From assembly GCA_039819285.1 (NCBI GenBank), contig JBCBSH010000001.1, forward strand, positions 32,863-96,862: a DNA stretch of 64,000 bases, given 5' to 3'. Position numbers and translations under genes: made by a program. The notes under the pieces are model-generated. The model was given only the letters and a program-made list of their open reading frames with translations. It had not been told where the DNA came from and made no database searches. The DNA is from JANQGH01 sp039819285. GTDB lineage: Bacteria; Pseudomonadota; Alphaproteobacteria; DSM-16000; Inquilinaceae. This document shows positions 1 through 7,675 of this stretch, in pieces. Position 1 is the first letter of the stretch, and the number at the start of each line of letters is the position of its first letter.

Positions 1-249
1 TTGGCGATCCGCGGCCTTGTCGCCGGCGGTCTTCTCGTGTTCGTGAAGATCGTTCGCGACCTGTCGCTGGTCGTGCTGCTGTTCACGCCGACCATGCCCG
101 TCCTGTCGGTGCTGGCCTATCGCTACGCCTCGGAGGGCTTCACCCAATTCGCCAACGCCGTCGCCGTGGTCATTCTGGCCCTGTCGATCGCGATGACCTT
201 GATCGCGCAGCGCCTGCAGGCGAAGTCTCAACCCTGGCTGAAGAACTGA
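1..249 (+). CDS. ABC transporter permease, C-terminal end (partial)
   Basis: Only the last 82 residues of an inner-membrane permease are present; the gene runs in from beyond the left edge, so the TTG at base 1 is not a claimed start. The visible part has two hydrophobic stretches (about residues 20-40 and 50-68) and ends in a short polar tail, as in the last helices of Fbp/Pot-type importers for iron(III) or polyamines. Its stop lies 4 bases before the ATPase gene, which supports one operon and one transporter. The substrate cannot be told from this fragment. Confidence 0.7.
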   Translation: MAIRGLVAGGLLVFVKIVRDLSLVVLLFTPTMPVLSVLAYRYASEGFTQFANAVAVVILALSIAMTLIAQRLQAKSQPWLKN

Positions 250-253
250 ACCG

Positions 254-1336
254 ATGTTGGAACTGCGCAACCTTTCGAAAAGCTTCGGGGATTTCCAGGC
301 GGTCAAGAGCGTCTCGCTGTCCGTTCCCGATGGCGCCTTTCTGACCCTGTTGGGCCCCTCGGGCTGTGGCAAGACCACCTTGCTGCGCATGCTGGCCGGT
401 TTGGAACTGGCCAGCCAAGGGCAGATCGTGTTCGACGGGCAATTGGTGTCGGACGGCGACAAGAGCTGGAGCGTCGACCCCGCCAAACGCAACTCCGGCT
501 TGGTCTTTCAATCCTACGCCCTGTGGCCGCACATGTCGGTACGCGGCAACGTCGAATGGCCGTTGAAGGTCGCCCGGGTCGACAAGACTGTTCGGGACCA
601 GCGCGTGGCCGAGGTTCTGGCGCTGTTGAACATTGCCGAGCTCGCCGACCGGTATCCCAACGAGATCTCGGGCGGTCAGCAGCAGCGGGTGGCCATAGCC
701 CGCACCATCGCACCGAGACCGAAGGTGCTGCTGTTCGATGAACCGTTGTCCAATTTGGATGCCAAGCTGCGCGTCGAGATGCGGACGGAGTTGATGCGCC
801 TGCACCGAGCAACCGGCGCCACGACCGTCTATGTCACCCACGACCAGATCGAAGCAATGACCATGGCCAGCCATATAGCGGTGATGAAGGATGGCAGGGT
901 GGAGCAGTTCGGCCAGCCCGACGATCTGATCCGCGTGCCGGAAACGGCCTTCGTCGCCACCTTTGTTGGCACGCCGCCGAACAATTTGGTCTCGGTCAGC
1001 CCCGGCCCGGACGGTCCGGTTGTGCGCGGCCGGCCGATCAGCTTGCGGCCCCCTGTCGAGGGACCGTGTTTTGCGATGTTCCGTCCCGAAGCAATACGCC
1101 TCGACGACCAAAACCTAGATCGAACTCTGACCATGGAGTTGGTCGAGGCCAGCCGCATTGCGGGGCGTACGATGGTGACGATGGTCGATGGCGACATGCG
1201 GTTGACGGCGATCGTCGATCAGCCGCCAACTGTGGAGATTGGCGGCAGTGTGCGCGTTCTGCTGCCGGAACGGCCCACCTGTTGGTTTGACGACACGGGC
1301 CGGCGGGTGGGAACCGATAGGGCCGAGGCTTGCTGA
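254..1336 (+). CDS. ABC importer ATP-binding protein, FbpC/PotA type
   Basis: Cytoplasmic ATPase (360 aa) that powers the permease encoded just upstream. It has Walker A GPSGCGKTT (residues 34-42), Q-loop Q86, signature SGGQQ (139-143), Walker B VLLFDE (158-163) and H-loop H196. The roughly 130-residue C-terminal extension matches the TOBE region of importers for iron(III), spermidine, thiamine or sugars. The binding protein lies outside the window, so the substrate is open; an iron(III) or polyamine system is the usual match for this architecture. Its TGA overlaps the next ATG by one base. Confidence 0.9.
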   Translation: MLELRNLSKSFGDFQAVKSVSLSVPDGAFLTLLGPSGCGKTTLLRMLAGLELASQGQIVFDGQLVSDGDKSWSVDPAKRNSGLVFQSYALWPHMSVRGNVEWPLKVARVDKTVRDQRVAEVLALLNIAELADRYPNEISGGQQQRVAIARTIAPRPKVLLFDEPLSNLDAKLRVEMRTELMRLHRATGATTVYVTHDQIEAMTMASHIAVMKDGRVEQFGQPDDLIRVPETAFVATFVGTPPNNLVSVSPGPDGPVVRGRPISLRPPVEGPCFAMFRPEAIRLDDQNLDRTLTMELVEASRIAGRTMVTMVDGDMRLTAIVDQPPTVEIGGSVRVLLPERPTCWFDDTGRRVGTDRAEAC

Positions 1337-1944
1337 TGCGCCTGTTGCTGGTCCGTCACGGCCAATCTGAATGGAATGCCTCGCGGCGTCTCCAAGGACA
1401 GGCTGATGTCGCCCTTTCCGAGGAGGGGAGGCGGCAGGCCGATGCGCTGCGTCCCACGATCGAGGCGATTGCGCCCGACCGAGCCATCTCGTCTGATTTG
1501 GCCCGTGTCCGAGAAACCGCCGAACGCATCGGCGCAAAGCAGGCGACATTTACGTCCGACCTGCGCGAAATTGATGTCGGCGACTGGACTGGCAAAGCCA
1601 TTGACGCGATCAGTTCGGCCGATCCTGAGGCGTATGCCGGCTGGCGTGCCGGAACCCACGCCCCGCCGGGTGGCGAGGATTGGTCGAGCTTTGTCGCGCG
1701 GGTCGGCGCGGTTATCGAGCGCGAACAGACCACTGGACCGGGTGAGACGCTGCTGGTCGTCTGCCACGGTGGGGTCATCCGGGCCCTGATACAGCACCTG
1801 CTCGGGCTGCCGCCCGCCCGGATCATTCCAGTCGCGCCGGCCAGCCTGACCTTGCTGCAGCTCGATAAGGCCGGCGGGCAAAACGGTCGTCTTGAACTGT
1901 TCAATTACCGCCCTGGAAATCTCGACTTCGAAGCGCCCGACTGA
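1336..1944 (+). CDS. Histidine phosphatase family protein (phosphoglycerate mutase-like)
   Basis: A 202-residue phosphatase of the branch-1 histidine phosphatase superfamily. The phospho-accepting histidine is H8 in LVRHGQ, and the second catalytic histidine is H144 in VVCHGG. I chose the ATG at 1336, which overlaps the stop of the ATPase gene (TGATG), over an in-frame TTG six bases upstream because it puts LLVRHG at the usual place. Such proteins are often broad phosphatases or GpmB/CobC-like enzymes; the sequence does not show the substrate. Overlap with the transporter operon suggests co-translation, perhaps to dephosphorylate an imported compound, which is speculation. Confidence 0.88.
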   Translation: MRLLLVRHGQSEWNASRRLQGQADVALSEEGRRQADALRPTIEAIAPDRAISSDLARVRETAERIGAKQATFTSDLREIDVGDWTGKAIDAISSADPEAYAGWRAGTHAPPGGEDWSSFVARVGAVIEREQTTGPGETLLVVCHGGVIRALIQHLLGLPPARIIPVAPASLTLLQLDKAGGQNGRLELFNYRPGNLDFEAPD

Positions 1945-1959
1945 GGGCGTTCACGCCCT
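1944..1959. terminator. Possible bidirectional terminator hairpin
   Basis: Perfect 7-bp arms AGGGCGT and ACGCCCT are separated by two bases, starting on the last base of the phosphatase stop codon, between two convergent genes (the other ends at 1976). No long T-run follows on either strand, so an intrinsic terminator is only possible. Confidence 0.3.
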
Positions 1960-1975
1960 GTTTCGCTCAGGCGCC

Positions 1976-2359
1976 CTAAGCATCACCGGCAATCGCGATG
2001 CACTCGATCTCGACCCGCCCGCCGAGTGCCAGACCGTTCGCACCGAAGGCGCTGCGCGCCGGGTAGGGGCGGGTGAAGTAGCTGGCGTAGATTTCGTTGA
2101 ACGCCGGCCAGTCCGCCATATCCGCCAACATGACCGTGCATTTCGCGATATGGCCCATGCTAAGCCCATGCGCCTCCAGCGTGGTCTTGATGTTCTCCAT
2201 TGTCTGCCGCGCCTCGGCCTCGATGCCGCCTGCGACCAGTTCCATGCGCCCGGGCACGATGCCCATCTGGCCCGACAGATAGATCGTATCGCCCACGCGC
2301 ACGGCCTCGGAGAAGGGCAATGTGTCAGGCAGAAGGGTGCCGGAGTTCAGGAATTCCAT
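1976..2359 (-). CDS. RidA family protein (YjgF/YER057c/UK114)
   Basis: A 127-residue cytoplasmic protein beginning MEFLNSGTLLPDTLPFSEAV. RidA-family members hydrolyse reactive enamine/imine intermediates or act as related deaminases. Supporting stretches are YLSGQMGIVPG, the TMENIKTTLEAHG helix, CTVMLADM, and the C-terminal VEIECIAIAG strand. The arginine that binds the substrate carboxylate in true RidA (usual RxxVxVxxLP context) is not obvious: the corresponding strand reads PARSAFGANGLALGG, with one arginine. An in-frame TTG 24 bases upstream is possible, but ATG at 2359 fits family length. Monocistronic and convergent with the phosphatase gene. Confidence 0.85.
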   Translation of the reverse strand: MEFLNSGTLLPDTLPFSEAVRVGDTIYLSGQMGIVPGRMELVAGGIEAEARQTMENIKTTLEAHGLSMGHIAKCTVMLADMADWPAFNEIYASYFTRPYPARSAFGANGLALGGRVEIECIAIAGDA

Positions 2360-2519
2360 CGATCGGGGTCTCGCGTGTCGCAATGGGTTTGTCGGCGCTG
2401 GCGCGGACCTTACAACAGTGTGGGCGTTTTCGGTGCCCTGTATTGGCGTTGCCTGACCGGTCCATTGGGCCGCCCCAGGCCGTGACCAATCGAACGAAAG
2501 AAGTCTCTCCGGCTCGCGT

Positions 2520-3296
2520 TCAGATCAGCTTGTCATGAATGTGGGCTCTGTCGCTCCGGTAGATATCGACATCGCCGCGTCGCAAAACGCGACGTTGCGC
2601 CGGGTCTCCCGCAGCGGCCCGGCTTGTGATGAAATCGATGAGGGCGTCGAGTCGTTGAACCGCCATGTGCAGGACCGGCCTCGGCGTCTCGATGCCGCCA
2701 TAAGCCGCGCAAAACAGCGTCAATCGGCGCCGTTGGGTCTGGGTATCGCTGATCGGCGTGTCCGGATTGTCCGGTGCGGTCAGCGGCACGAAGCGATAGG
2801 CGGCGTAAGCAACGTCCCACAGGCGCGGACCCGGCGAAGCGGTATCAAAGTCAATGACGCCGGCGGGGCGTCGATCTCGGAAGACGATGTTGTAGGGCGC
2901 GAAATCGTTGTGACAGATCACCTCGGCCGGCTGGCGTGGGGCCAATTGCCACACGGTGGCCGATGGAGCGGTGAACCCCACCGTACTGTCGTGATAGCGC
3001 CGCAACAGGGTTGCGATCTCTGTTAGCAGGCGATCGTGCCAGGCCCAGCCGGGCAGTGGATAGTGGCCGGCGTCGCCCTCAAGATAGCTCACGATTTCGC
3101 GCCCCTGGGCATCGAAGCCGATGGGATCTGGGGCAAGTTGGAAGCCGTTTCGTCGGACATGCCTCAGCAGAGCGTGGATCGTCGGCGTCCACGGCCCGGC
3201 CTGGCGGCGCACCGTTGACCCGACGCGAACGACCGGCGTGGTGTTGCCGCCTTTCAGGGGACACTCAGTGTCGCCGGCGCCAGTCATCGGTCCCAT
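2520..3296 (-). CDS. Aminoglycoside phosphotransferase (APH)-fold kinase
   Basis: Small-molecule kinase-like protein of about 258 residues. It carries the Brenner motif as CHNDFAPYNIVF (catalytic Asp followed by the metal-binding Asn) and the DFG-equivalent GVIDFDTASPGPRLWDVAY. These are diagnostic of the APH/choline kinase fold. The start is uncertain: ATG at 3296 or 3287; an upstream extension would run into the divergent ATPase gene at 3466. The family includes choline, homoserine and macrolide kinases as well as resistance enzymes; nothing here points to a particular substrate and I do not call it a resistance gene. Confidence 0.85.
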   Translation of the reverse strand: MGPMTGAGDTECPLKGGNTTPVVRVGSTVRRQAGPWTPTIHALLRHVRRNGFQLAPDPIGFDAQGREIVSYLEGDAGHYPLPGWAWHDRLLTEIATLLRRYHDSTVGFTAPSATVWQLAPRQPAEVICHNDFAPYNIVFRDRRPAGVIDFDTASPGPRLWDVAYAAYRFVPLTAPDNPDTPISDTQTQRRRLTLFCAAYGGIETPRPVLHMAVQRLDALIDFITSRAAAGDPAQRRVLRRGDVDIYRSDRAHIHDKLI

Positions 3297-3465
3297 CTGC
3301 TGCCGTTTCGAACCCGAATGAGCGCAGGCAGGTTGCGTCGTCGAAGCGGAGGCATATCCTCTTGGCCATTCTATGTTTTTGTCGACTTCGAAACGGGATG
3401 ATTGTGGCTTATCGCACGCCGAAACCGCTTGCTGCCAGGGTAACCGGCTTGATTGAGGTCTGATC

Positions 3466-4122
3466 GTGCTGCTCGACGTGCAGAACGTCCACAAAACCTA
3501 CCCGACCGAGGAGGGCGACCTGGCCGTCCTGCGCGGCGTGTCCCTGGGTTTGGATGAAGGGCAGAGCCTGGCGCTGACCGGTGAATCCGGATCGGGCAAG
3601 AGCACGCTGTTGCATCTGGTGGCCGGCTTGGACCGGCCGACATCCGGGCACATCGTGCTTGAGGGCCAAGACCTGACGACCCTCGACGATCGCGGGCGGG
3701 CTTCGTTGCGGCGCGGATCGGTCGGCCTGGTCTTTCAGCAGTTCAATCTGATCCCGTCGCTGACCGTCGCCCAAAACCTGGCCTTCCACGCACGACTGGC
3801 CGATCGCCACGACAAGGATTGGACAGGTCTGCTGGCCGATCGCCTCGGCCTGTCGGGGCATTTGGCGCGATATCCGGAACACCTTTCCGGCGGGCAGCAG
3901 CAGCGCGTCGCCATCGGCCGAACGTTGGCCGCACGGCCCCGGCTCGTGCTGGCCGACGAACCGACCGGCAATCTGGATGAGGACAGCGGCGACCGGGTCC
4001 TGGACCTGATGCTGGACCTGGTCGCTGAGGCCGGCGCCGCCTTGTTGATGGTGACCCACTCAAGGCGCCTCGCCGCGCGATTGGACCGACAGCTCACCCT
4101 GGAACATGGACGCATCGCATGA
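3466..4122 (+). CDS. ABC transporter ATP-binding protein, LolD/MacB type
   Basis: A 218-residue ATPase: Walker A GESGSGKST (39-47), signature SGGQQ (141-145), Walker B LVLADE (160-165) followed by PTGNLD, the hallmark of the LolD/MacB/FtsE (MacB-like mechanotransmission) subfamily. Such ATPases do not import; they drive periplasmic work by FtsX-type permeases. The start is GTG with a GAGG element just upstream. Its stop overlaps the start of the next gene (ATGA), and the partner is an FtsX-type permease with an AttH-like protein behind it, so this is an AttE-type ATPase in an Att-like operon. Confidence 0.92.
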   Translation: MLLDVQNVHKTYPTEEGDLAVLRGVSLGLDEGQSLALTGESGSGKSTLLHLVAGLDRPTSGHIVLEGQDLTTLDDRGRASLRRGSVGLVFQQFNLIPSLTVAQNLAFHARLADRHDKDWTGLLADRLGLSGHLARYPEHLSGGQQQRVAIGRTLAARPRLVLADEPTGNLDEDSGDRVLDLMLDLVAEAGAALLMVTHSRRLAARLDRQLTLEHGRIA

Positions 4123-6518
4123 TCCAGGCTGCATTGTTGGCTCTTCTGTCTCACTGGTGGTGCCATAAGGTGCAGCTTGCGGCCTTGATGATCGGGCTGG
4201 CCCTCGCCACCGGCCTTTGGACGGGTGTCCAGGCGATCAACCAGGAGGCGCGGTCCAGCTATGACGCGGCCGCATCGGTGCTGGGCCAGGACCAGCTTGA
4301 CCGGCTGCAGCGGGCTGACGGCGCATCGATCGCGCTGCAGGCTTTCGTCGACCTGCGCCGCGCCGGCTGGCTGGTCTCTCCGGTCGTCGAGGGGGAGGTG
4401 CGGATCGGGGGCGCCCGCCTGCGCGTTTTAGGGATCGACCCGCTGACGGCGCCACCGGCGGCCGCTGCGGTGGACTTGACCGGTGACGGCGATCTGGCGG
4501 CCTTCATCGGCGACGACAGGCTGGTTTTCGTCAATCCTGAGACCGCAGGAAGGCTGCCCTCGGATCACCTGACTGTCCGCCGGTCGGATCATCTTCCTCC
4601 CGGCGTGGCGATCGCCGATATCTCGACCGCTTGGTCGCTGTTGGACATGGAGGGCTTCTCTCACCTTCTGCTGTGGCCGGAACAGCCGCTTGGCGTTCCG
4701 CCGCTCGAAGATGCAGCACCCGACCTTGTCCGGATCGCCGCGGATGGTGCGAATGACGTCGGCCGCCTCACGGACAGCTTTCACTTGAACCTAACGGCGT
4801 TCGGCCTGCTTTCCTTTGTGGTCGGACTGTTCATTGTCCATTCGGCCGTCGGCCTTGCCTTCGAACAGCGGCGGCCGATGTTCCGCACCCTGCGCGCGCT
4901 GGGTCTGCCGGCCCGGCATCTTGTCGCTCTGCTGGGTGGTGAAATGCTGATCCTCGCATTGATCGGCGGCGCGCTGGGCATTGTGATCGGCTATTTTGTC
5001 GCCGCCATCCTGCTGCCCGACGTCGCGGCCACGTTGCGCGGCCTTTACGGGGCCGAAGTCTCCGGCACCCTGCGGCTCGATCCGGGTTGGATCTTGGCCG
5101 GCTTTGGCATCGCGCTGGTCGGTACGGCGGTTGCATCCGCCCAAAGCCTCTGGCGGTTGGCGCGCCTGCCAGTGCTTGCACCGGCCCAGCCGCGGGCCTG
5201 GTCGATCGCCACGGCTCGCAGCCTGGCCCTCCAGGCCGGACTTGGGTCTGCCTTACTGCTCGTTGCTGCCATTCTGGCCCTGTTTGGTCACGGCCTGCTG
5301 TCGGGCTTTGGGATCCTGGCCACCTTGCTTTTGGGCGCCGCTCTCCTGCTGCCGGCGGTGTTGATGGCGCTGCTGAAGCTTGGGGCCAGCTTTGCCCGGA
5401 GGCCCTTGGCGGAGTGGATTTGGGCCGACACGCGCCAGCAGGTTCCCGGCCTGTCGCTGGCGCTGATGGCCCTGTTGCTGGCGTTGGCGGCCAGCATCGG
5501 CGTGGGCACCATGGTCTCATCGTTTCGGCTGACTTTCACTGACTGGCTGGACCAGCGCCTGGCATCGGAACTCTATGTCACGGCGGGCACGGAGGAAGAG
5601 GCGGAAAGGCTACGGGCCTTTCTAGAGCCCTTGGCCGACGCCGTGCTGCCGATCCGATCGGTCGAGGCGCAGGTTGCCGGCGCCCCGGCGGAGATCTATG
5701 GCATCGTCGATCACGCCACCTACCGGGATCATTGGCCTCTGCTGCAAGGCCAGGACGATACCTGGGACCGTATCGCAGCCAGTGACGGTGCCTTGATCAA
5801 CGAGCAGCTTCATCGCCGCGCCGGCCTTTCGATCGGCGACGCGGTCACGCTGCCGAACGGCTGGTCGGAGACCGTGGTCGGCGTCTATTCCGACTACGGC
5901 AACCCGACAGGCCAGGTGATTGTTGGCTTGGATGCGCTGGCCGATCGCTATCCGGATCTTGCGCGGCTGCGTCACGCAGTGCGGATCTCACCCGATGACG
6001 CGCCCGCGCTGGCCGATCGCATCCGCGACGAATTCGGCTTTTCGGTTCGCGTGATCAATCAGGACGAGGTCAAGCGCCTGTCGCTCGACGTCTTTGAGCG
6101 GACCTTCCTGGTGACGGGGGCACTTACCGTGCTGACGCTCGGCGTCGCGGCCTTTGCCATCCTGACCAGCTTGCTGACGCTTGCTGCCATGCGGCTGCCG
6201 CAACTGGCGCCGGTCTGGGCCCTGGGGCTGACCCGACGGCGGCTGGCCTGGATCGAGCTGGCCCGCGCGGTCCTGCTGGCGCTCTTGACCTGGCTTGTCG
6301 CCGTGCCCCTTGGCCTGCTGCTTGCGTGGCTGCTGCTCGCGATCGTCAATGTCGAGGCCTTTGGCTGGCGCCTGCCGCTCTTTGTGTTCCCGCTCGATTG
6401 GCTGGCCCTTGCCCTGTGGGCGATACTGGCGGCGGCACTGGCGGCCGCCTGGCCGGCCTGGCGGCTGGCGCGCATCCCGCCCGCCAGACTGCTGCAGGTG
6501 TTTGCCCATGAGCGTTAG
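4119..6518 (+). CDS. FtsX-type ABC permease, fused two-module form
   Basis: A 799-residue inner-membrane protein with an N-terminal membrane anchor (about residues 12-35), a periplasmic domain, a first FtsX core of three to four helices (about 220-345), further helices (about 370-475), a second periplasmic domain, and a final FtsX core (about 665-790). This duplicated layout corresponds to the separate AttF and AttG permeases, or to YbbP-like proteins, in one chain. It overlaps the ATPase gene and the following secreted protein gene, so all three should act together. Likely role is moving or releasing a lipophilic or envelope molecule; the cargo is not known. Confidence 0.88.
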   Translation: MIQAALLALLSHWWCHKVQLAALMIGLALATGLWTGVQAINQEARSSYDAAASVLGQDQLDRLQRADGASIALQAFVDLRRAGWLVSPVVEGEVRIGGARLRVLGIDPLTAPPAAAAVDLTGDGDLAAFIGDDRLVFVNPETAGRLPSDHLTVRRSDHLPPGVAIADISTAWSLLDMEGFSHLLLWPEQPLGVPPLEDAAPDLVRIAADGANDVGRLTDSFHLNLTAFGLLSFVVGLFIVHSAVGLAFEQRRPMFRTLRALGLPARHLVALLGGEMLILALIGGALGIVIGYFVAAILLPDVAATLRGLYGAEVSGTLRLDPGWILAGFGIALVGTAVASAQSLWRLARLPVLAPAQPRAWSIATARSLALQAGLGSALLLVAAILALFGHGLLSGFGILATLLLGAALLLPAVLMALLKLGASFARRPLAEWIWADTRQQVPGLSLALMALLLALAASIGVGTMVSSFRLTFTDWLDQRLASELYVTAGTEEEAERLRAFLEPLADAVLPIRSVEAQVAGAPAEIYGIVDHATYRDHWPLLQGQDDTWDRIAASDGALINEQLHRRAGLSIGDAVTLPNGWSETVVGVYSDYGNPTGQVIVGLDALADRYPDLARLRHAVRISPDDAPALADRIRDEFGFSVRVINQDEVKRLSLDVFERTFLVTGALTVLTLGVAAFAILTSLLTLAAMRLPQLAPVWALGLTRRRLAWIELARAVLLALLTWLVAVPLGLLLAWLLLAIVNVEAFGWRLPLFVFPLDWLALALWAILAAALAAAWPAWRLARIPPARLLQVFAHER

Positions 6519-7569
6519 GGCGGCTCTTGTCGCGTTTCTGTTGCTGGTCAGTTCGGCCCAGGGACAAGGTTTTGCCGATCTGGGCCGGGATGCGGAAGGG
6601 TTTGCTGTGCCCGTGCCCGGCACCGCCTTCGACTTTCCGCGCGACCACGGGGCGCACCCCGAGTACCGGATCGAATGGTGGTATCTGACGGCGACCCTGA
6701 CCGGCGCGGATGGCCGAGACTACGGCCTGCAATGGACCCTCTTTCGCTCCGCCCTTCGCCCCGAAAGCGGTGAGGGGTGGGACACGCCGCAGATCTGGAT
6801 GGGCCATGCCGGCCTGACGACGGAAGACGCGCATTTTGTCGCCGAGCGGCTGTCGCGGGGCGGGGTTGGCCAGGCGGGAGTTAGGATCGAACCGTTCGCC
6901 GCCTGGATCGACGATTGGCGCATGGAAAGCCAGGCGGGCGAGGGGGATGATGCGCTTTCCGACCTGACGCTTACTGCCCGTGGCCGGGATTTCGCCTACA
7001 ATCTCACCCTCTCGGCCAACGGGCCGATCGTCCCGCAAGGCGATAATGGCTATTCGGTCAAGTCGGCTTCGGGCCAGGCCAGCTTTTATTATTCCCAGCC
7101 CTTTTACGAAGTCGTGGGCGTGCTCGACCTGCCGGACGGCCCCGTCGAAGTCACCGGGCAGGCGTGGCTCGACAGGGAATGGTCGTCCCAGCCTTTGGAC
7201 GCCGACCAGACCGGCTGGGACTGGTTCTCGCTTCACTTCGACGACGGCGCGAAGCTGATGGGTTTCGGCCTGCGCGAGGTCGATGGCGATGTCTACACCT
7301 CCGCCACTTGGATCGAACCGGACGGCACGCCCACGCCTTACGGAGACGGCGCCCTGCGCCTCACACCTCTCGTCACGGACGAAGTCGCGGGCCGCGCTGT
7401 TCCCATCGAATGGCGCCTGGAACTGCCCGACCGGGGCGTCGACATTGCGACCCGTCCGCTGAACCCGCAAAGCTGGATGGACACGCTGTTTCCCTATTGG
7501 GAGGGTCCGATCCGCTTTTCCGGCAGCCATGAGGGCAGGGGATATCTGGAGATGACTGGCTATCAATGA
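6508..7569 (+). CDS. AttH/CrtC-like lipocalin-fold secreted protein
   Basis: A 353-residue exported protein. The start is ATG at 6508, inside the end of the permease gene, and gives a clean signal peptide (hydrophobic core LVAFLLLVSS, cleavage near AQG). The mature protein has family landmarks: FDFPRDHGAHPEYRIEWWYLTATL near the start, LQWTLFR, WMGHAGLTT, and WLDREWSSQPLD in the second half, matching the double-lipocalin AttH/carotenoid 1,2-hydratase-like family. With the upstream ATPase and FtsX permease it forms an AttEFGH-type module. It probably binds a hydrophobic ligand in the periplasm; hydratase activity should not be assumed. Confidence 0.85.
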   Translation: MSVRAALVAFLLLVSSAQGQGFADLGRDAEGFAVPVPGTAFDFPRDHGAHPEYRIEWWYLTATLTGADGRDYGLQWTLFRSALRPESGEGWDTPQIWMGHAGLTTEDAHFVAERLSRGGVGQAGVRIEPFAAWIDDWRMESQAGEGDDALSDLTLTARGRDFAYNLTLSANGPIVPQGDNGYSVKSASGQASFYYSQPFYEVVGVLDLPDGPVEVTGQAWLDREWSSQPLDADQTGWDWFSLHFDDGAKLMGFGLREVDGDVYTSATWIEPDGTPTPYGDGALRLTPLVTDEVAGRAVPIEWRLELPDRGVDIATRPLNPQSWMDTLFPYWEGPIRFSGSHEGRGYLEMTGYQ

Positions 7570-7629
7570 TCGCGGCCGGTCGCGCTTTGCATGCCAGAGC
7601 CCCCGACATTTCGGTTCGCTGGCGCTCGT

Positions 7630-7646
7630 GACGATGTAGGATCGTC
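7630..7646. promoter_or_regulatory. Short dyad upstream of the dehydratase gene
   Basis: Perfect 6-bp arms GACGAT and ATCGTC with a 5-base spacer, 30 bp before the start codon of the sugar-acid dehydratase gene. Position fits an operator, but the arms are short and no regulator gene is adjacent. Confidence 0.3.
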
Positions 7647-7675
7647 GGCCGCCACACGGACAGGAGAGACCGATA

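Noticed and set aside
170..1111. 313-codon minus-strand frame over the first ABC ATPase
   Set aside because: Shadow of a gene with complete Walker motifs; composition typical of antisense frames in high-GC DNA.
2520..3296. Antibiotic resistance gene (aminoglycoside phosphotransferase)
   Set aside because: Only the general kinase fold is visible; many APH-fold proteins are housekeeping kinases, and no resistance context is present.
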